From Paramecium tetraurelia (lineage: Eukaryota; Ciliophora; Oligohymenophorea; Peniculida; Parameciidae): a stretch of DNA of 64,000 nt. Made by a program: the position numbers and the translations under genes. How positions within the stretch are numbered: position 1 is the first letter of the stretch; the number at the start of each line of letters is the position of its first letter. The notes beneath the pieces are model-generated. The model was not told the origin of the DNA. It saw nothing but the letters and a program-made list of their open reading frames with translations, and ran no database searches. Of this stretch, positions 12,443 to 23,784 are shown piece after piece. Where the stretch lies: NCBI RefSeq assembly GCF_000165425.1, contig NW_001799510.1, forward strand, positions 467,459-531,458, read 5' to 3'.

Positions 12443-13342
12443 ATGAAAAAGGGAGCACCAAAATATTAAAACAAAATTGCATTCAAAATGAGATTTCACG
12501 ATCATTACACAGAGAAGATTTAGAATGCCTCTTTGGATAGGTACCCTTTTAACATTAAAATAGATTGTGTGAATTGTGTTTAGCTTAGATTGAATGGAAA
12601 ATTAAATATGGAAAATACAAGACTCCCCATGATTTATCAAGATGTTATAAATGCGAAAAGAAAAACATCTTTAAGGCTTACAGAAGATTATGTGATGGCT
12701 GTTCTGATGAATTGAAACAATGCTCTAAATGCACAGAACCTATTGAAATAAATGATGACAGTTCAAGTGGTGAAGAAATGGATGAAACACTAAAATGCTT
12801 AAGAGAGAGATCAAAAAGAACTGTTCTTAGAAAAATTGAAAAAGGTAAAAATTCTTTATATATTAATAGGTGAAATTACATGGGATAGACATAATAAAAA
12901 GTTTATTGATTCTGAAAGTGGAGAATAAGTCATAGTTCAATACAAAAAAGATTATATTGATGAAGAAGATGAATAATTATGGGAGGATAATGATGATGAA
13001 AGTGATGATGATGAGGATGATGAAAGTGAAGAAGAAAGCCAAGAAGAAGACAATAAAAAACAAAACAAAAAGACTGTTTAATTCTAAAAGCAATAAAAGA
13101 GTTAAAAATAATAAACTGAATTATCAAAAAAAACAAAAGCTAAAAAAGTTGAATCTAGTGATGATGAGTCTTTAAGTGAAGATTCAGACGAAGAAAATTA
13201 ATTCAAATAAATTGAAAAAATTAATCAAAAAGAACCTTCAATATATTCAGATGGATCAAATGAAGAAGAAAAAACAATTAGAATGGAGAAAAATTTCTAA
13301 TTTTATTTTGATGGAAAATATCAGTTCGAGAAGGATGAATGA
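12443..13342 (+). CDS. C9orf85-like (DUF2039) zinc protein with acidic tail
   Basis: Orthologue of the small conserved eukaryotic family around human C9orf85, whose function is unknown. Start 12443 (MKKGAPKYQNKIAFK, the family signature at the N terminus). Introns 12541-12563 and 12845-12869; 283 residues. After the first intron come the paired cysteines LCELCLAQIEWKIKYGKYK, then CYKCEKK, RRLCDGCSDELKQCSKC, matching the human order CQRC, EWRVKYSKYKPL, CVKCLQK, MCRPCACELEVCAKC. These probably bind zinc. The C-terminal half is a low-complexity acidic tail (repeats of Glu, Asp, Ser and Lys) not present in the human protein. The tail suggests nuclear or nucleolar location, which is inference. Confidence 0.85.
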
Positions 13343-13586
13343 TTAAAAAATTAATATTTTTGTGTTCTATTCATTTATTTTCAATATAATGTTCTTATTA
13401 TTTATATCTATTGCTATTCTTAACAATTTACCAACCATTTCAGTTTTATAAGAATTGAAAATCAAAAGAATAATTTATTTTTTATATTCTGTACTCTTTA
13501 CAATCAACCCTTTCTTCTAAAATTGAATGAATATAGTATATAAAATCTTGCTTCCTTAACTAATTTTAAAATTATATATTACTTAA

Positions 13587-14381
13587 TCAACTTTATATAT
13601 TCACTTTTTCTTATTTTCTATTCTAGTTAAATTAAAAATTCTCCACATCCATATTAGACATCCCCTTTTTTAGAATGAGATTTTGTATAAAATCTATATA
13701 CATCACTTTTATCTAGGTAAATAAATATTATTATTAATAGGATAGAAACTCTTCTAATCCAAATTGAATATATTTTGGATATATTTAAGACATTAACCCT
13801 TTTTGCTATGCTATTTTGTCCATTTATAATACATTACCATCATTATATTGCTCATATAGTAATTGTGTATTTATACTCTATCAAAATCAGGAAATAGTGA
13901 AATCTAAGAGAATATCCTAAGAAAACACTAAAGAAGTTATCGTTATTTCTTTACTAATTTCTATTTCAAAATTTATTTAAAAAGGAATACTTATCATCTC
14001 ATAAATCAAAAATTCTAAACACAATAAATCCCATATCATCTTGATTGATACTTCTGAAGTTATTACATAAGGAGGAAGAGGAGTTATATATTTCGTTATT
14101 TCTTTAACAAATGTTAATTTATATTATTTAATGATTAATCTTGATAGATATTGTTCTAAAGAAAAATTTCGTTTATTTTGAGCTCAGAATAATTTAGATT
14201 CCGATTAAAATTACTTCTTTCTTCTTTACAAAAATTTGAATTTCCTTATTTTTATGTAAATCCTCATCAGATTCATTACTGGTTGCCAGCTGTGTCCATC
14301 AAGGAACTTTAATTATTTAAAATTCATCCATTCTTTTTATTTTCTCGTTGTTGGTAAATATTCATTTTATTTAAGTTTCAT
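13587..14381 (-). pseudogene. Decayed fragment of a voltage/cyclic-nucleotide-gated type cation channel
   Basis: The minus strand carries recognisable pieces of the N-terminal cytoplasmic part and first membrane helix of a CNG/EAG-type channel, a large family in Paramecium. From about 14115 downward one frame reads PLPPYVITSEVSIKMIWDL, then CLEFLIYEMISIPF and SQDILLDFTIS. This corresponds to the S1 helix (xWDLxxLxxIxYxMxxIPF) and the DILxNFxTG motif before S3. Directly after DILLDFTIS two TGA codons interrupt the frame. Upstream (14120-14380) coding-like segments sit in a different frame with another TGA. No pore or later helices were found. A functional spliced gene is unlikely, and the remnant looks like a degraded paralogue. 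Confidence 0.55.
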
Positions 14382-14805
14382 TCATTAATTATTGTAAAAA
14401 TTGAAATAACTTCGGTAGATATTTTCCTATTTTATTCTAAAAGGTTAAATCTTGATAAGGATTCGATTTCGACTAAAATTTTTCTGATCTTATTATTAAA
14501 TTTAGTCAGAATTCATCTAAGCTTAACCAATTTTTAAGCAGTAATTCATTTCTTAAAAAATGAATATTTATTTCATCACATCTAAATAATTATAAAAAAT
14601 ATTAGAATATTGATTAAGTTATAAGGTATATTGAAATATTGTTAAATAAAAAAGGAATTTTTTTTTAATCAATTACATACATATAAGTATATTAAGTTAA
14701 ATTGAGAAAAATATCAAAAATAATTTGATTAATAAAGTAATTAAGAATTCTATATTTTTATATAAAACAAGATAATCAAATAACAATTTTATTTAAAATA
14801 TAATC

Positions 14806-15622
14806 TCAATAATAAGGATTTCCTTTAAGATAATCATCAATGTCAGTAATTATCCAATTGAAATTTGGTATATAGGACTCTAATCTTAATTTATGGTAGT
14901 AAAATTAATTATTATCATAATCGCCATGAACTAATATTCCTTCTTAATCTACTGCAACTAATTTCTTGCTGGTATAAATTAAAATATTCGCAACTAAAAT
15001 TTGGTTTTCATAAAGACTAAAAGGATTTTTCAGATTTAGGTGATAATTCCTTTTTAGAACGCATATAAATACCTTGGAGTGGTTGGCAAAGCAGGAATCT
15101 CAACGAAAGGAGTATTTTCATTTTCATTTCTGTTAATTTTCACACCAAATACGCCTTTGATATCTACATTACATTTATAATCATTTTCTTAAAAAATATG
15201 ATATGTCTCATTCTTGCCGCTAATGTAAATAATAGAATATCTTTTTACAGTATTTTTTAGAAAAAGCTAAACTATTATTATGGTTATTAGCCTTCCTGTT
15301 CTTCTTCATCCTCTTCTTGCTTTTCTCCATTTTGCTATTAATCTTATTCAACGTATTATAATTTTAATTGCTTCTCTTCTAGCAAATCCATGCAATGTGA
15401 AGTAGCGTGATATAACTTAGGCTCTAGAATTTACTTCAAAAACTCTTTGTCTTATTCTGCTATAGATTATAATAGCGATGTATAAACTTAAGATGTTTAA
15501 TTCAAAAATCCTTCTCCTAGTTTTTAAGTTTTATATGAAGGAATCAGATTATAAACTGTTGCCAAATAAGGCTCATATAAATAATCTAATCCATGGAATG
15601 CATAGGGTAATTTTCTCTACAT
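14806..15622 (-). CDS. Tim44-like domain protein (mitochondrial import / mL45-type)
   Basis: A 254-residue product with introns at 15220-15248 (29 nt) and 15050-15072 (23 nt). Start ATG 15620-15622 (MQRKLPYAFHGLDY). The middle part fits the Tim44-like fold. A helix (QVYTSLLQSIAEQDKEFL, KQILEPKLYHATS) is followed by a beta region with ILIYTSKKLVAVDQEG and a final strand and helix (FNWIITDIDDYLKGNPYY). This pattern is shared by Tim44, Mba1 and mitochondrial ribosomal protein mL45. An acidic Glu/Gln insertion lies in the middle. No clear presequence is visible. It probably acts at the mitochondrial inner membrane. Which subfamily it belongs to is not decided here. Confidence 0.6.
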
Positions 15623-15888
15623 TAATTTAATAAATATTCATAATATAAATATATTTGATAAAGGTTATTCAACTCATTTTTGAATTTTAGTAATCTTAAA
15701 TATATTTGAATATCAAATGTATAGAGTTAAAATGTAGATGTTAATAATTTATTGGTATTTTAAAATTTTATTAATATAATAGATAATTATCACTCACTTA
15801 ATTTTAGTTAATGTATATAACAATGCCAATTTTAGTAATTAATTTATATTATACAATTCAAAATAATAAAGTTTATAAGATATGTAAT

Positions 15889-16625
15889 TCATTATAAAAA
15901 ATGAGTATTTTTAGGTCTGAATATTTTAGGATCAAATTTGACTCGTTTTTGACTTTTGGAGGTTTTTTGTGATTATGTATCATCGAAATTGATTGGCATT
16001 TATTATTATTTGAGACTAATACCCCTTTTTAGTTGATTAGTCTGTACAGGAGATTTATTTTTCAAAATACTTTTTTTTTAGTATTGGTCTCTGAATCCTT
16101 CCTCTATGATATTGAAGATTCGTCATTTAAGTTCTATGCTCTTTAAGCTCTTGAATTATTACTCAAACTTCTGGCGAATCTATCTCGCCTTTCATTTTAA
16201 GTTTCGCCATTAGGCTTAAATTGTGATTCCTTATACTATTATTTTTTGTGTATGATTGGTTCTTCCTTGTTTTTATTAGACTCCTGGAAAGACGAATTAT
16301 TAAGCATCTATTGCAATACAGAATTTGGGGTCGTTGTATTCAGAGAATGGTTCAGACTTTGGTCAATTTTAAGAGATTAGCGATTGGCACTACTGTTAAA
16401 AGTTGCAGTTTTATGAATGCTAAAGTTGATGTTCGGTTCTTGGAGTGTCGATTCTAATTGCTCTAAGGTTTCTTCACTTTCGCCTAGAAATTACAAAGGA
16501 GGGATAAGGATATTCTATTTATGAGGTTTTTTTCCTTAGGGTTTTCTTCTAAATATCATAGGAACACTATATTCAATTTAGGAAGTTGGGTGCTTTTCTT
16601 TGATACATGTTTGTGTCACTCCCAT
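15889..16625 (-). CDS. Ser/Asn-rich protein with lipid-anchor start MGVTQTC
   Basis: A 235-residue product with one 29-nt intron (16042-16070); exon sum exactly 236 codons. The N terminus MGVTQTCIKEK fits N-myristoylation at Gly2, with Cys7 as a possible palmitoylation site. The rest is polar and probably unfolded, rich in Ser, Asn, Gln and Lys, with patches such as ERRDRFARSLSNNSRAQ and KRVKFDPKIFRPK near the C terminus. No domain was recognised. Peripheral membrane attachment is inference from the first residues only. Confidence 0.6.
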
Positions 16626-16800
16626 TATTTATTTATTTATTATTTTTTATATAAAAGAACTTAGATGTAGAGAGAACAATAGACTTTATTGTTCTTTGAT
16701 TTATTTTTTAAAATATGATATTTAACTATGATTGATTTTATTTTTATATCAACGCAATAAATTGCATCATTTTATTATTCTATATTTCTGAATTATCAAA

Positions 16801-17651
16801 ATGATCAATAATTCTTTGCTCTCGGAGGAAATAGATCTCACTAAATCCTCGATAAGAAATGATTAAGAGATTGTTCTTATGTAATCAGCAATGAGATATA
16901 AAACAATTAAAAATAATCTATAACTAGTGATGATCCTAAATTTTATTTGCCTCATAGGGACAACGTATAATTTTCAATTTAATCAAGTTTTGCCATGGCA
17001 TTTTATTAATGGTTTTTGATAGTGCTTCCAACTACTAAGACAAGGATCTGGCTGAATCTATTGTATGTTTACGATAAATAAGTTGAAAAATATATGAGTT
17101 ATAGTACATATGAGAATTCAGAATACAATTTCTGTCTTTATGTCAAGGATTTAACCTAAAAAGATTGTCTCCATGAATTAAGAATATTAGAATCAATAGG
17201 TAAATCCATCTATTTATAGAGCAACAGGAATCTTTTGTTTTTGCTGCATTTTGATCTCCTTAATATTTTTGAGTTATGACATTGTTAGACTGAAACATCT
17301 ATTGAAAGCGTTTGAATAATAATAAAAATATTAATCAAGACTCAAAGGAGTTATAGTATACTCACTAATAATTGTAGGCTTATTCGTTTCTTTGCTTGTA
17401 TACTTCTTCACAACTATCTTCCTTTCAAGCTTGAGGGAAATTGAAAGTTCAATATTTTATTTAATTTAGCTCATTTTGGATCATCTTTTTGGGTAAATTT
17501 GTTTTGCTGCATCTCTCTTGTAATCTTTGCATGCTATTACAGAAAGTCAAAAGGTAGAATTCTTAGATTTTAAATAATGGAAAAGTTAATAAATCAAGAA
17601 CTAGCAGAAGATTCCTTAAATCACTTAGATAGTTCCGAAGCTCATTTTTGA
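16801..17651 (+). CDS. Four-helix membrane protein of unknown family
   Basis: A 258-residue protein with three introns of 23, 28 and 23 nt (near 16957-16979, 17198-17225 and 17439-17461); exon sum 777 nt. Hydrophobic helices lie at about residues 43-62, 125-145, 170-195 and 207-223 (VMILNFICLIGTT, GIFCFCCILISLIFLS, VYSLIIVGLFVSLLVYFF, FCCISLVIFACYY). A longer loop with Cys residues lies between helices 1 and 2, where an extracellular loop of a tetraspan or claudin-like protein would be. N and C termini are polar and probably cytoplasmic. The family is not recognised; similar four-helix proteins are common in ciliates. Confidence 0.7.
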
Positions 17652-18048
17652 TCTAAATTCTATTCAATTTATAATGATTAATTTTTGTTTATTTACTGAA
17701 TTTAAAACTTAAAGTAGACTCACACTATTATTCTCTTAAGCAATTGTTTGAACAACAATAATTTAAGGCAGAACATTGATTGAGGTATATTAAAATAAAA
17801 AAATAGACTTTCTAGGGAATAGAGCCCAACTTGCTCCTAAATCAAATGTACTACTACACAGATACTAGTGAAGGCTTCTTTATAATCACAAACTATTTCT
17901 ATCGATAAGCTTTTATTAAAAATATACTATTGTAAGTTTTGATAATCAATTTTTTAATTTAATGTTATCGTTATAAAGAATTCAGAATTATTTTTATGAT
18001 TAAATAATAAATTATCAGTTGATGATAAATTAATTTTCAGTTCATAAA
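17652..18048 (+). other. Intergenic region with a coding-like fragment
   Basis: Between about 17811 and 17940 the + strand reads as a protein-like segment (GIEPNLLLNQMYYYTDTSE then GFFIITNYFYRQAFIKN), preceded by a plausible intron GTATAT..AATAG at 17783-17804. No start codon in frame could be linked to it. It may be an upstream exon of the next gene through an unusually long 47-nt intron, or a leftover of a lost gene. Confidence 0.3.
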
Positions 18049-18483
18049 ATGATAGTGCGTACACCAAGGGATGTTTAGAATTTGTAATTTTCAAACAATA
18101 AAGAAAATAAGAACAATAATTAAACTAATAATCAAATTGAAAAAACAATATAAGAATGCATAGACAGATCATCATTACAAATTGATGTTTTAGAATAAAT
18201 ACGAGCAAGATCAAAGGACAGAAAAAGTAGTCAGAAAACGACTGGCAGAACAACTAGAAGATATGAAGAGCAAAATTAGAATTAGTTGATTTAAAATCAA
18301 TTAACTAAACCTATTAAACTCGATTTTTAATTAGAAGACTAAGAAAACATATTAGTAACACATGAACAGATATAAGGGAAATAAAGTGAATTTTAACTTA
18401 GTTTAAAGGATCTCGATTAAATGTTTGAGGAAACTATTACAAAAAGCAGATAAATTACTTAAAAATTTAATTTTATTAGATGA
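18049..18483 (+). CDS. Small Gln/Lys-rich protein of unknown function
   Basis: Open frame of 144 residues, ATG 18049-18051 to TGA 18481-18483 (an upstream ATG at 18022 is in the same frame). It starts MIVRTPRDVQNLQF. It is rich in Gln, Asn, Lys and Ser, with basic patches (RSKDRKSSQKTTGRTTRRY) and an acidic C-terminal helix (LSLKDLDQMFEETITKSR). No domain was recognised. It converges on the A20/AN1 gene, only 31 bp away. The 5' limit is uncertain because coding-like sequence also lies further upstream. Confidence 0.5.
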
Positions 18484-18514
18484 ATATTGTTAAAATAATT
18501 TATGATTATAAATT

Positions 18515-18997
18515 TCATAATTATTCAAGCTTCTTTGTATCAACTAATGGATTGTTTTTGATAAGTTATTGTTTCGCTTGTTCTGCATGATCAAAAGTGC
18601 AATTGTGATCTTCTGGCAATCTATGCTTGTTGCAAAAGACGATTTTGCATTTACATTATATGCCTGATATACCTAGTTTTCTCTTGCATACATAGCATTT
18701 TGAGGGATCTTGCTGATAATTTTAAATCATTTAAATACCTGGACATTAGCTTATTAATTTTATTATGCTTTTTCTTCAGGTATTTATTATTGTTGTTATA
18801 GTTAGGGTTATTGCTCATTATCCTTTTATGAAATAGTTCTATTAGAATCAACGAATATACTTATAGCATTTCGAACAATAAAAGTTAGTTTTGGCACTTC
18901 CAAAGAAAGTTTGGCATAAGGGACACAGTTTTGTTTCTTATTTAACTTCTTAGTTTTTTGATTATTCTTCTGTAGTTGCCTATTAATTATTTTGCAT
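18515..18997 (-). CDS. A20/AN1 zinc-finger stress-associated protein
   Basis: A 144-residue protein of the ZFAND5/ZFAND6 and plant SAP type, which bind ubiquitin and modulate proteasome and stress responses. Start ATG 18995-18997 (MQNNQQATTEEQ). Introns of 22 and 26 nt. The N-terminal A20 finger reads LCPLCQTFFGSAKTNFYCSKCYK, with four cysteines in family spacing. The C-terminal AN1 finger reads CYVCKRKLG, QCKCKIVFCNKHR and DHNCTFDH, providing all Cys/His ligands. The chain ends about 25 residues later with KLEQL, as usual. The intervening linker is Gln/Asn-rich. It should be cytosolic and probably stress-responsive; regulation is not visible in the sequence. Confidence 0.92.
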
Positions 18998-19066
18998 TTT
19001 TATTATATTTAATAAAATAAATAACTAATCCTGATAGTGATTTAAATTGAAAAAATATAATTGTTA

Positions 19067-20266
19067 TCATTTTTGTAAGTTTTTTTTCCGTAATACACTT
19101 TATAGTTTTTATTCAAGTTCCTGCTGTCTAACATATAAATAAAAATGTACCTTTGCTTATTGTTTTACAGCAGTGCACCCTATTCGATACCTGGATCCAA
19201 ATTAATCTCTTATATAAAAGGTTTTTTCATCTCGAAGCTGGACCCAATGATAGAAGGATCAGAATTAGGATCATCTAATTAAAATTCTATTTTTCCTTAT
19301 TAAAAATTAAAAAATGGATGCTAAAGTAATTTATCAGCTGAATATTATTAATGATTTGGTACAAAAATAATATCTAAGAGATTTTTAGAGAGTGCACTGG
19401 CATGTTATGGATAAGGGGGTTTCAGTACTTCTGAACTATTCTTAATCAAATCATTAACATTGACTGCACAACCCCCAAACATCTCTATTATTACAGCCCC
19501 TAAAGATAAGATGTCTATTGCAAATTTCTCCTTATTCCTTTTCTATTCCTCTTCTGTTGCGGGTGACTTTTATTTTTGATTTATATCAAAATCTTGATCG
19601 ATTGAAATAAACTTTTTGAAATTAGATAGCTTAATTGTGCCTTCACTATCAACCAAGATAGTTGATGTCTTAATGTAACTATGTACTATATTTTTTTTAT
19701 GGAGATATTGAATGCCTTCCAGAATTTGTTTACCATATATTCTAATATTGGATTCCTCAAGGTGAATTTTATTCAAAACCCTCCTTAAGGAACCTTATGA
19801 TATATATTCTAGAGCGATATCAACATAAGTAAAATCTGGGCTTATCTCTGTAAAATAATACTGGATTATGTTCTTATGTTTTAATTGCTTCAATAATTTT
19901 ATTTCAGCCTTTAACTAATTGATCAATTAATTATTCTAATTGATTAATTATTGTATTATACTTATTCTTTTGTCCCTTGAATCTTAACAGTCTTAATTGC
20001 CAATAATTTTCCTGTCTTATTATCAAGAGCTTGATAGACTTCAAACAAGGATCCCTTTCCAATTAATTCACTTTTTTTATAGTCTCGTTTCTTGTATACT
20101 TTTTGCTATTGCATTGAGCAATTAAAGTTTGTTGATTATGACATCGACTAACAATAAAATAATAGATTACATTTTGCAATTGATACTATTAAAATTGTGA
20201 GTCACTGATATTATTTTTGTTGATTTATTTATCCTTCCTATATTGTTTGCTTCCACAATACCCCAT
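19067..20266 (-). CDS. STE11/MAP3K-like pseudokinase, predicted N-myristoylated
   Basis: A 375-residue product; introns of 23, 26 and 23 nt (near 20158-20180, 19935-19960 and 19126-19148); exon sum 376 codons. It starts MGYCGSKQ (myristoylation plus palmitoylation pattern). The kinase domain begins at about residue 60: GKGSLFEVYQA is the Gly loop, LLAIKTVK supplies the beta3 lysine, and EIKLLKQLKHKNIIQYY is typical of MAP3K. The catalytic loop reads HSYIKTSTI instead of HRDLKPxNI, and the metal-binding motif reads LSNF instead of DFG. Both catalytic aspartates are therefore missing. The rest of the C-lobe (DILSLGAVIIEMF, DKLLQHPFF) is preserved. It is predicted to lack phosphotransfer and may act as a membrane-tethered scaffold or regulator. 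Confidence 0.85.
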
Positions 20267-20429
20267 TTGTTAAATAGATAAAATAATAATAATAAATTAT
20301 TATTTTATAATCCATAAATCTTTAGATGAAACCATTTACAATTTGTAATTTAATGATAGAACAATAACGTATGTATATTGATATAAATGAACAAAAAGAA
20401 TAGCAGTCATTGATGATTTTAATCAAAAT

Positions 20430-21661
20430 TCATTTTATTAACTAATTCAAAATTTTATCAAATTCAATAAACTTATTTTAAATGTGTCTCTTTCTCTATT
20501 GATCCTTCTTTTTCTTCATTTGCTATTATTGTTATTGATATTCCTCCATATTAACAAAGCTTTTAATAATGGGTAGACATTGTTATTAGACAGCCGATTG
20601 CTAATTCTGTTATTAATTTTCTATCGTCTTTTGTCGAATATTGGAGTTGTTCATCTTGACACGAGATTACCTATTACGCAAGGGAGTATAGTTGATTTTT
20701 TTGATTTCTCCAAGGGAAGGTTGCTCTTTTTAAGTTTTGTCTATTTCTCTGGCAAAATAAATTCTACGAAAGACTTGCTTTTTTAGTTAGTTAGAATCAT
20801 CTTGGTTACTGGAAGTTCGCTGTCTTACACTATTTTGTTGGAGTTACTGTTGTTGTTATTAAATCTATTAGATGGTGAATTATTATTATTGGTCACTTAT
20901 TTTCTTACCGAAAACCTCATTTAATTTTTATCTCAATTGTTAGTAATCTTCTCCTTTAATTAACTCCTTGATGGTCTTAATATCCTTGATAACACTTTGT
21001 TAAGCATACTTAGGAGAATCAAATTGCAGGACTGCAGATTTCAACATAAGTTCTGGATTATGCAAAGTTAATTTGACATCACACTCACCAAATAAAGTTA
21101 GATATTGAATATCCTTATATTCATATTCTATATACTTGATTTTTTTAAGCCATATAATCTGCATTCTGTGATTGCTACGGCCTCTCCTTCAAAATGATGA
21201 ATGACTTGTCTTCCATTCTGAAACATGATGCCATCAGCTATGAACAAAATTGTATTTTCTAGATTCACAACCTATCTGTGCATAACTATAATCCTGTCTA
21301 GGTATTAGAATAGAAATGTAGGCAGTGTAGAGTATTTGTTTAAGAGTTTGTTTTAAGTTATCAGTTGTAGATACTTGAGATCTTCCTTAATTTCGTAATC
21401 TAGATGGGGCCAAATGTTGATCACTTTAATAATTAGCACTCTGTGATTATAGCTTTCTTTATTTAATGCATAGAAAGTTTACTAGGACAGACCCATTTGA
21501 GTGAATGCTTGATTTGGTAGAAATACAAATTATTCTGTTGTGAGTTTCCCATCTAATGGAATGTAGATGTTCTCTCCTTTGTCATACAGTTTAGAACTAC
21601 TGCAATCAAAGTTTGGTTCTATTTTAGTATTCAATTTTTTGAGCATTGGAATTTCTAACAT
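20430..21661 (-). CDS. Unknown protein, 403 residues, Gln-rich C-terminal half
   Basis: Start ATG 21659-21661 (MLEIPMLKKLNTK), stop TGA 20430-20432. One 20-nt intron (21159-21178), needed to keep one frame and giving exactly 404 codons. The first 230 residues are mixed hydrophobic/charged and look folded (KGENIYIPLDGKLTTEQFVF, RVLIIKVINIWPHL, ILFIADGIMFQNGR, KDIQYLTLFGECDVKLTL). The beta-rich pattern is reminiscent of a cyclic-nucleotide-binding fold, but no PBC motif is visible. The C-terminal part is Gln/Asn/Lys-rich and disordered. No family was recognised. Confidence 0.65.
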
Positions 21662-21903
21662 CATAAAAATAATTGTAATAATCAAATAAAGTCCATTCAC
21701 ATGAATTCCCTTTTGAGAGATTGAAGTAAGTAATTGAAATAACTACTAAAATAAATAAGAATAGATTGGAAATATTGACTAGATTGCACTCAAATAACTA
21801 TTTGCTTTTATATTAGTATTAATTATATTAAAGAAATGTCTAATTTTACATAATCATTTCATGGAGCTTCCTCTTTTGGGATTGGTTAGAGATTGAACAT
21901 TGT

Positions 21904-23192
21904 ATGATAACTCAATAATAAAAGTTTACATAAAAATAATCAAGTCCTAGTCCTCATCAATATACAATTCAATCAACTTTATCTTCAAGTGCTTCCAAAT
22001 TTGGAAAGTCTTTACGAACATAACTGATCAATGATACGCCTTCCGTTGGAAAATATGAATTGGAATAAGAGAATGTATCTACATCGTTTAATGTATTATA
22101 GAATCGAAAATTAAAAATAACAATCAAAGGCAAAAGAAAACAAGAGAAGGTGTCCTCCATCGTTGGGTAATGAATTTGCTCTATTCTTAGACCTGGCAGC
22201 TATACAATCGAACCTCCGAAATCAAACAAAAAATATGGTTTCGGAGATAGATTTTTGATGACTTATGAAACTGAAGTACCTGGACCTAATCAATATCATT
22301 TGAGTAGCAATGGCCTGAAATCCAGCATTAATAAAAAGAATGGTTTTATGTTAAGTTCCAGCAAACAAGATAGCATCTATCCTCGATCATTAACTCCTGC
22401 GTATTCTTATTTAAACAATCCATAAGGCCTGGCCAATATGATAGTTAATTTACTCAATACAGCACAAATCAAACCTTCTCTAAAGCCCCAAGAGAACCTT
22501 AATATTTGGATACCCCAGGTCCTGGAAGCTATCATTATGAATAAAAGGAAGCCAAAGGATTTTCATTCTTAGCTAAGTATAAACCCCATGATCCATCCAA
22601 TTATCCTGGGCCAGGCACTTATGATGTCTAAGACAAATTGAAAGGCAGTGGGACAATCAAATTCAATTCTATATTGAGATAAACCATCTTTGGCTAAATC
22701 AGAGAGGAAAGTCCTGGGCCTGGAACTTATAACTATGATTCTCTAACTCAAAAGAGCAAAGGTACCAAATTTAAAAAATCTCCTAAATTATATGATTACT
22801 CCAATAAAATTCCAGGTCCTGGGGCTTATGAGAGTAAAATCTCAACTTTACAAACTTAGGGGGGAGTCATGGGTAAACTGTATAGATCAAAAAGGATCTG
22901 TACAACTCCTGGACCTGGATAATATGATTTAGATTAATCATTCGATGATAAACTACTCAAAATAAATAGATGGAGTAAATCTAAGAGATTTCAAGATGAA
23001 AGAAATGACTACATTGGTCCTGGAAAATACGAAATAGATCGTTCTTTGATGAAAACAGGGGTTTCATTTACTAAATAAAAACATAATAGAGATAAAATTT
23101 AAAAACAACTTTTTGAATCTCCTGGTCCTGGACATTATCTAATCGATTCTGAATTAGGATATATACCTGAATACTTAATCAAATAAAAATGA
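21904..23192 (+). CDS. SHIPPO / STPG (ODF3-like) axonemal protein
   Basis: A 412-residue protein of the sperm-tail PG-rich repeat family. Relatives (ODF3/SHIPPO1, STPG) are microtubule-associated ciliary or flagellar proteins. Start 21904 (MITQQQKFTQ). Introns 22167-22190 and 22401-22426; exon sum 413 codons. At least nine Pro-Gly repeat units are spaced 30 to 50 residues apart, for example VGPGSYTIEP, VPGPNQYHL, TPGPGSYHYE, YPGPGTYDV, SPGPGTYNYD, IPGPGAYES, TPGPGQYDL, IGPGKYEI and SPGPGHYLI. The length and repeat number are typical. In Paramecium it is expected on ciliary doublets. Confidence 0.92.
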
Positions 23193-23453
23193 ATTCATTA
23201 AATTATATTAATCTAAAAATTGATCAGTTAAATTAATTTTTGATTAAAAATTCTTGAAATTTAACTGAATCCATTTTATTCAATTTACTTATCTTTAAAT
23301 ACATATAATCTATGTATAATTCCCATCTATATATGATATAATTAGTATTAAATTAGTTTGGAATTAATAGTTAGCTTTTTAATTTTTACATCCTTTTAGT
23401 TCATTTATTTCAATGATTTTATTTACATTTTATAAATTAGAACTAACTCAAAG

Positions 23454-23744
23454 ATGATCGTCAAATCTAGGATTCAAATGGACTAATCAAAAATAGTACA
23501 TGGTTAAAGTTTAAAATTTGCAATTATTTGCTTATTATCAACTAAAATGAGAGATGACAACTCAAATAGCCTATAAAGTATGAATAGTACTGGATAGATT
23601 TTGATATCAGTGTACTAGTACTAGATTTAAGATTATTCTTCCAATATTTATTGTAAGACCAAGAATCTCGATTAGAAATTATCAAATTTCATTTTGATTT
23701 ACTCCTCAAAAGTAGATAAGAGATTCAGTAAGAAAATAGGTTGA
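23454..23744 (+). CDS. Doubtful short open frame
   Basis: Frame of 96 residues in an otherwise empty 590-bp intergenic stretch (23193-23784). It begins MIVKSRIQMDQSKIVHG and contains Ser/Asn/Gln-rich sequence ending KRFSKKIG. Its length is within what chance gives when only TGA terminates. No family, no intron and no second line of evidence support it. The remaining parts of the stretch show nothing. Confidence 0.2.
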
Positions 23745-23784
23745 AAATATAATTGAATTATCTTTTTTCTAAATATTTTATGAA

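Noticed and set aside
16248..16457. Plus-strand frame of 69 residues.
   Set aside because: Lies inside the minus-strand gene 15889-16625 and is its antisense shadow.
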